Shown here in pieces: positions 60,909-64,000 of a DNA stretch of 64,000 nt. A program made the translations under genes and the position numbers. This DNA comes from Micromonospora kangleipakensis (lineage in GTDB: Bacteria; Actinomycetota; Actinomycetes; Mycobacteriales; Micromonosporaceae). Under the pieces are notes generated by a model, which saw only the letters and a list, made by a program, of their open reading frames with translations, was not told the DNA's origin and searched no databases. The DNA is taken from contig NZ_SHLD01000001.1 of NCBI RefSeq assembly GCF_004217615.1, positions 5,022,001 to 5,086,000 on the forward strand, in the 5' to 3' direction. Numbering within the stretch: the stretch's first letter is position 1; each line of letters begins with the position of its first letter.

Positions 60909-61619
60909 ATGGCGAGATCTGCTGCGGTTCCGCTCGCTCCCGGGGTCTGGCGCATTCCCACCGTCGGCCGAGCCCTGGTCAACTCGTACGCCTTTGTCGG
61001 CGACGACGGCAGCGTCACGCTGGTCGACTGCGGGTTGAAACGGGCGCCGGCCCGGATCGTGCGCGGGTTGGCGGCCATCGGAAAGACCCCGGCCGACGTG
61101 ACCGGGATCGTGCTGACCCATGCCCACCCGGACCACGCCGGTGGGGCCGCCGAACTGTCCCGGCGCACCGGCGCCCCGGTCGCCGCGCACACCGCCGATG
61201 TGCCGTACGCCGAATCCGGGCAGGTGCCGCCCCACGACCCGACGATCACGGCGGGACGGTTCCTCGCCCGGCTGGCCGGAGGCCGGTTCCCGGCCGTCGA
61301 GGTCGCCTGCCCACTGGCCGATGGCGACGTGCTGGCCGTCGGCGGTGGCCTGCGGGTGCTGCACACCCCCGGGCACTCCCCGGGGCACGTGTCGCTGTTG
61401 CACGAACCGACCCGGGTGCTGGTCACCGGCGACGCGCTCTTCAACGTGGCCGGGGTCCGCTGGCCGGTGAAGTCCTTCTGCACGGATTTCCGGATGACCC
61501 AGCGCACGGCTCATGTACTGGGCGAACTGGACTACGACGTGGCCGCCTTCACCCACGGCCCCGAAATCACGAACCGCGCCCGCGAGCAAGTCCGGGCCTT
61601 CCTCTCCCGTCTGCGCTGA
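60909..61619 (+). CDS. MBL-fold metallo-hydrolase
   Basis: A 236-aa single-domain metallo-beta-lactamase-fold hydrolase. Metal-binding motifs are THAHPDHAGG (HxHxDH), GHSPGHVSLL (the H of the third motif), VTGDALF (bridging Asp) and AFTHGPE near the C-terminus. Full-length family members include glyoxalase II, lactonases and many hydrolases of unknown substrate; nothing here selects one. ATG 60909 has no Shine-Dalgarno, and TAGACT six bases upstream suggests a leaderless transcript. It is monocistronic. Confidence 0.88.
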   Translation: MARSAAVPLAPGVWRIPTVGRALVNSYAFVGDDGSVTLVDCGLKRAPARIVRGLAAIGKTPADVTGIVLTHAHPDHAGGAAELSRRTGAPVAAHTADVPYAESGQVPPHDPTITAGRFLARLAGGRFPAVEVACPLADGDVLAVGGGLRVLHTPGHSPGHVSLLHEPTRVLVTGDALFNVAGVRWPVKSFCTDFRMTQRTAHVLGELDYDVAAFTHGPEITNRAREQVRAFLSRLR

Positions 61620-61730
61620 CCCGCACCCCACGCCGCTGGGCTTGTACTGCGAGGCCCATCCGTGGTCGTGCAGATGGTCGGTGCGGGCAGCGGTGGCAAT
61701 TTGCCCCGCTCGGCCCTCCGCAGCCCTGGT

Positions 61731-62291
61731 TCAACGCGATGCGGCCCCGTCGCTCCCCATCTCGCTCGTGTGGCCGAAGCCGTTCGACCCAGTGTCGTCA
61801 GCAACCGCGTTAGCGCGAGGCGCCGCGGCGGGGGGTGGCACGAGGAACTGCCACGCTTCTATCGAGCCCGACACCAGGAACCAGACCGACAGACCGCCGA
61901 CAAGATAGACACCGGTCTTCTCCGGCAGTGCGGCTGCCCCGGTGAGAGCCACGTAGCACACCAGCGAGATCGCGGAGAGCCGAAACTCCAGACGGTCGAA
62001 CGGCGTGGGCTCGTCCGTTCGCGAATATGCGATCCAGTAGGACACGAGCATCACGAGGCCTCCAGCACCCACGACCGCCGAAGCGAGTCGCCAGGGATGG
62101 CTCGGCATCAAGATGACCAAACTGATTACTAGCGGTGTGGCGAACTCTGCGAGGGTGAACAGCGCGATGAAGTGTCGGAGGGTGTTGGTCCGCCAGGCGT
62201 CAGACTTGAGCTGGAAGACCAAGAACGCGATTGTCATCAGTGCCGTCGAGACACCCGCCATAGCTGAAAAGAAGCTGGTCCAGACGTCCAT
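61731..62291 (-). CDS. Five-helix membrane protein of unknown function
   Basis: A 186-aa protein with five predicted membrane segments (for example SFFSAMAGVSTALMTIAFLVF, ATPLVISLVILM, VVGAGGLVMLVSYWIAY, VCYVALTGAAAL, YLVGGLSVWFLVSGS) and a short cytoplasmic tail of about 35 residues. No catalytic motif is seen. AAGGAG lies 14 nt before ATG 62291, and a GTG at 62306 is an alternative start. GC content is a little lower than its neighbours, which may indicate acquisition. The function is unknown. Confidence 0.6.
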   Translation of the reverse strand: MDVWTSFFSAMAGVSTALMTIAFLVFQLKSDAWRTNTLRHFIALFTLAEFATPLVISLVILMPSHPWRLASAVVGAGGLVMLVSYWIAYSRTDEPTPFDRLEFRLSAISLVCYVALTGAAALPEKTGVYLVGGLSVWFLVSGSIEAWQFLVPPPAAAPRANAVADDTGSNGFGHTSEMGSDGAASR

Positions 62292-62582
62292 GGCTGACGC
62301 CCCCACTCCTTCTTAAACTACCGACCTGGTGGCGCGTACCACTGTAGACACCCTGCGCGAGCCGCAAGGGCTCGGAGTTGACTGCGATCAGGAGGACCAG
62401 GAGGTCACCGTTGCGATGACCCTCATTTTCGAGGTCCGCCATCTTCAAACGGACGGCCCGCACCGGGGAGGCGTCCTCTAGGCTTGGCTGCAGCCGATCC
62501 AGATGCGACCGATGAAGTTGATCGGGCCTGCGTCGTCTTGGTGGATGACGGAAACGTTCAGCGACTGAGTTGGAGAAGCATC

Positions 62583-63200
62583 ATGAGGAAGATCAGCGCG
62601 GGACTGTTCATCGCGCTCGACGGCGTCGTCGAGGCGCCCGATCAGTGGCACTTCCCGTACTACAACGAGGAGATGGGCGCTGCCGTGGACGCCACCCTCG
62701 GCAGGGCCGACACGATGCTGTTCGGTCGCAGGACCTACGACAGCTTCGCCGGGGCGTGGCCCGAGCGGGAAGCGGCCGGCGGGGAGGACGCCCCGTTCGC
62801 CAAAAAGCTCGGCGACGCCCGCAAGATCGTGGTGTCGAACCAGCAGCTCAAGTTCGTCTGGCGAAACTCCGAGCAGCTGCAGGGCGACCTCATCGAGGCC
62901 GTCACCGCGTTGAAGAACGAAACCGCTGACGGCACCATCGGCATGAGCGGCTCGGTCTCCGTCGTCCGCCAGCTGCTGGCCGCGGGGCTGCTGGACGAGC
63001 TGCACCTGCTGGTGCATCCGATCGCCGTCCGCAAGGGCATGCGGCTGTTCGACGAGGGCGAGCCCCCGATCCCGCTCACCCTGATCTCGTCGCAGACCTT
63101 CAAGACCGGGGTCCTGAACCTCGTCTACTCCCCCGCCGAGTCGGTCGGCAACGCCAGCTATGAGGACGCCAAAGTCCACCTTCCCCAGCACGAACAGTAG
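62583..63200 (+). CDS. Dihydrofolate-reductase-family (RibD C-terminal-like) protein
   Basis: A 205-aa protein with the RibD_C/DHFR-like pattern. ISAGLFIALDGVVEAP opens strand 1, ADTMLFGRRTYDSFAGAWP holds the NADPH-binding loop, KIVVSNQ and IGMSGSVSVVRQLLAAGLLDELHLLVHPI are the later blocks. Chromosomal actinobacterial paralogues are usually uncharacterised NADPH-dependent reductases, not drug-resistance DHFRs. The start is ATG 62583, with GGAG seven bases upstream. It is not in an operon. Confidence 0.88.
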   Translation: MRKISAGLFIALDGVVEAPDQWHFPYYNEEMGAAVDATLGRADTMLFGRRTYDSFAGAWPEREAAGGEDAPFAKKLGDARKIVVSNQQLKFVWRNSEQLQGDLIEAVTALKNETADGTIGMSGSVSVVRQLLAAGLLDELHLLVHPIAVRKGMRLFDEGEPPIPLTLISSQTFKTGVLNLVYSPAESVGNASYEDAKVHLPQHEQ

Positions 63201-63794
63201 AACCCGGGCCCCGCGCTCCCGCGCGCAGGTAGGTCGCCCCGCCCGTGCGCCACCAGCTCAGGTGCCGGTACCCGGATCTCGACCCTGCTGCGCCGTCAGG
63301 TCCGGCCGTCAGAGATCGGCGTTCAGCCGGACTGCGGGTAGCCGATGCCTGCGGTGCAGCTGTCGGTGCGAAAGCGACGATGACCTCGTCCGAGCCGAGC
63401 CTCCAGCGGCCGTCAGTCAGCACGCTCACCGCACCCACCCGAGGAAGCGTCAATGCAGCGCGCCTGCCGGGAGCCAGGTCAGGTCCGCCGAGGCGCGTAC
63501 CAGTTGCGCGCCCATGTAGAGGGCGAGCGACACCGACGCGCCGTCGAACTCCGCGCGCAGCTCCCGCTGCCGGGTCCGGCACGGCCAGGGCGCGTCCCTC
63601 CTACAGCTCGCCCCGCGCCTGCCGGACGAGCACCTCCAGCACCGCGATACGGCGTAGCCGCCGGGCAACTCCCAGACCCATCGGTCGAAGACGAACCGAT
63701 ACCGCCGCATCAGCAACAGGTGCTCTCGTTTGTCCAGCACCGCCACATGCGACCATCCATCAAGGACAGGCTGAAGTCGAAGTGCGCGGATCCC
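63201..63794. other. Region of gene remnants, 594 bp
   Basis: No intact gene is found between the DHFR-like gene and the FN3-protein terminus. On the minus strand several short pieces of protein-like text occur in different frames: a NUDIX beginning (see 63591-63790), a RIAVLEVLVRQARGEL stretch ending in TAG, an LRAEFDGASVSLALYMG segment, and LTDGRWRLGSDEVIVAF. This looks like a decayed, rearranged stretch. Confidence 0.5.
63591..63790 (-). pseudogene. NUDIX hydrolase remnant
   Basis: The minus strand reads WSHVAVLDKREHLLLMRRYRFVFDRWVWELPGG, the N-terminal half of a NUDIX domain up to the first glycines. The Nudix box GX5EX7REUXEEXGU that should follow is absent, and unrelated Cys/Arg-rich text takes its place. 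Frame and start are lost upstream, near the adjacent stop. This is a truncated, probably non-functional copy. Confidence 0.6.
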
Positions 63795-64000
63795 TTACTG
63801 CGCGGCGACGGACATCCGCGCGCTGAGTTGGCCCTCGTTCCCGCTGCGATCCAGTCCGGACACGCAGTAGGAGAGCGGGCGGTCAGCCGGGGCGGTGGGG
63901 TCGACCCAACCGGTACCCCGGGTGGTGCCGATGAGCCGGGCCGCGTTGCCGTCCACGCGGTAGACGGCGAAGCTCGCGGCGCCGTCCCCGCGCCAGGTCA
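63795..64000 (-). CDS. C-terminal end of a secreted FN3-type protein, cut by window edge
   Basis: The minus frame is open from the right edge of the window to a TAA at 63795. The visible 67 residues read TWRGDGAASFAVYRVDG, LIGTTRGTGWVDPTA, PLSYCVSGLDRSGNEGQLS, the strand pattern of a fibronectin type III domain at the end of a glycoside hydrolase or similar exported enzyme. Nothing of the catalytic part is in the window. Confidence 0.7.
   Translation of the reverse strand, partial: TWRGDGAASFAVYRVDGNAARLIGTTRGTGWVDPTAPADRPLSYCVSGLDRSGNEGQLSARMSVAAQ

Noticed and set aside
62415..62480. 21-codon plus-strand ORF with an AGGAGG upstream
   Set aside because: Composition is not convincingly coding and it is not coupled to the DHFR-like gene, so chance occurrence is more likely.

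Overview
The window is about 72-75 percent GC with strong third-position GC bias. It carries many secreted enzymes with Sec or Tat signals, an Rpf-type muralytic factor behind a c-di-AMP riboswitch, IdeR/DmdR-type iron boxes and frequent GTG starts. Together these point to a filamentous actinobacterium, most likely Micromonosporaceae (Micromonospora-like). That placement is inferred from content only. No rRNA, tRNA or CRISPR array was found.

Layout. 1-10.5 kb: a peptidoglycan amidase cut by the window edge, two small proteins, a mycofactocin-type SDR, a nitronate monooxygenase-like enzyme, a large FAD/Fe-S dehydrogenase preceded by a coupled 21-codon ORF, a secreted trypsin-like protease, a frameshifted SAM methyltransferase and a secreted GH18-like protein. 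10.5-18.5 kb: a nucleotidyltransferase, then a ferric-iron ABC transporter divergent from a ligase-carrier-membrane acyltransferase fusion. An iron box lies in front of each side. 18.5-25.8 kb: a lipid kinase, a proline-rich exported protein, a GNAT-like protein, a class A penicillin-binding protein, a CoA-transferase III homologue and a TPR-like protein. 25.8-35.5 kb: a four-gene minus-strand exported cluster (ThuA/discoidin/sorbosone dehydrogenase/PKD/DUF1080; two-domain multicopper oxidase; Tat-exported TIM-barrel epimerase; cupredoxin/six Ig repeats/DUF1080). It looks like an extracellular sugar-oxidation and keto-glycoside processing system. 36-43 kb: an ATP-grasp protein, a thermolysin-like protease, a YbaB-like protein, the riboswitch-controlled Rpf-LysM protein and a secreted GH3 beta-glucosidase.

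43-53 kb: a frameshifted LLM oxidoreductase-hemerythrin fusion, an HxlR regulator with an SDR partner, HtpG, and a FadR/GntR regulator. The regulator is separated by an intact TnpB element from an alkylglycerol-monooxygenase-like enzyme and a YhhN-type lysoplasmalogenase, probably an ether-lipid catabolic pair. SmpB follows. 53-59 kb: a single 5.8 kb gene for a TIR / degenerate phosphoesterase / NACHT / pentapeptide / WD40 protein, an NLR-like candidate immune or signalling receptor. 59-64 kb: an ArsB/SLC13-type transporter, small membrane proteins, an MBL-fold hydrolase, a DHFR-family reductase, NUDIX remnants and the C-terminus of a secreted FN3 protein.

The most interesting loci are the TIR-NACHT-WD40 receptor with an inactivated phosphoesterase domain, the four-gene copper/sugar-oxidation cluster with a shared uncharacterised module, and the iron-controlled ligase-carrier-acyltransferase fusion. 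Two genes are broken by one missing base each in GC runs, so sequencing error should be excluded before calling them pseudogenes.
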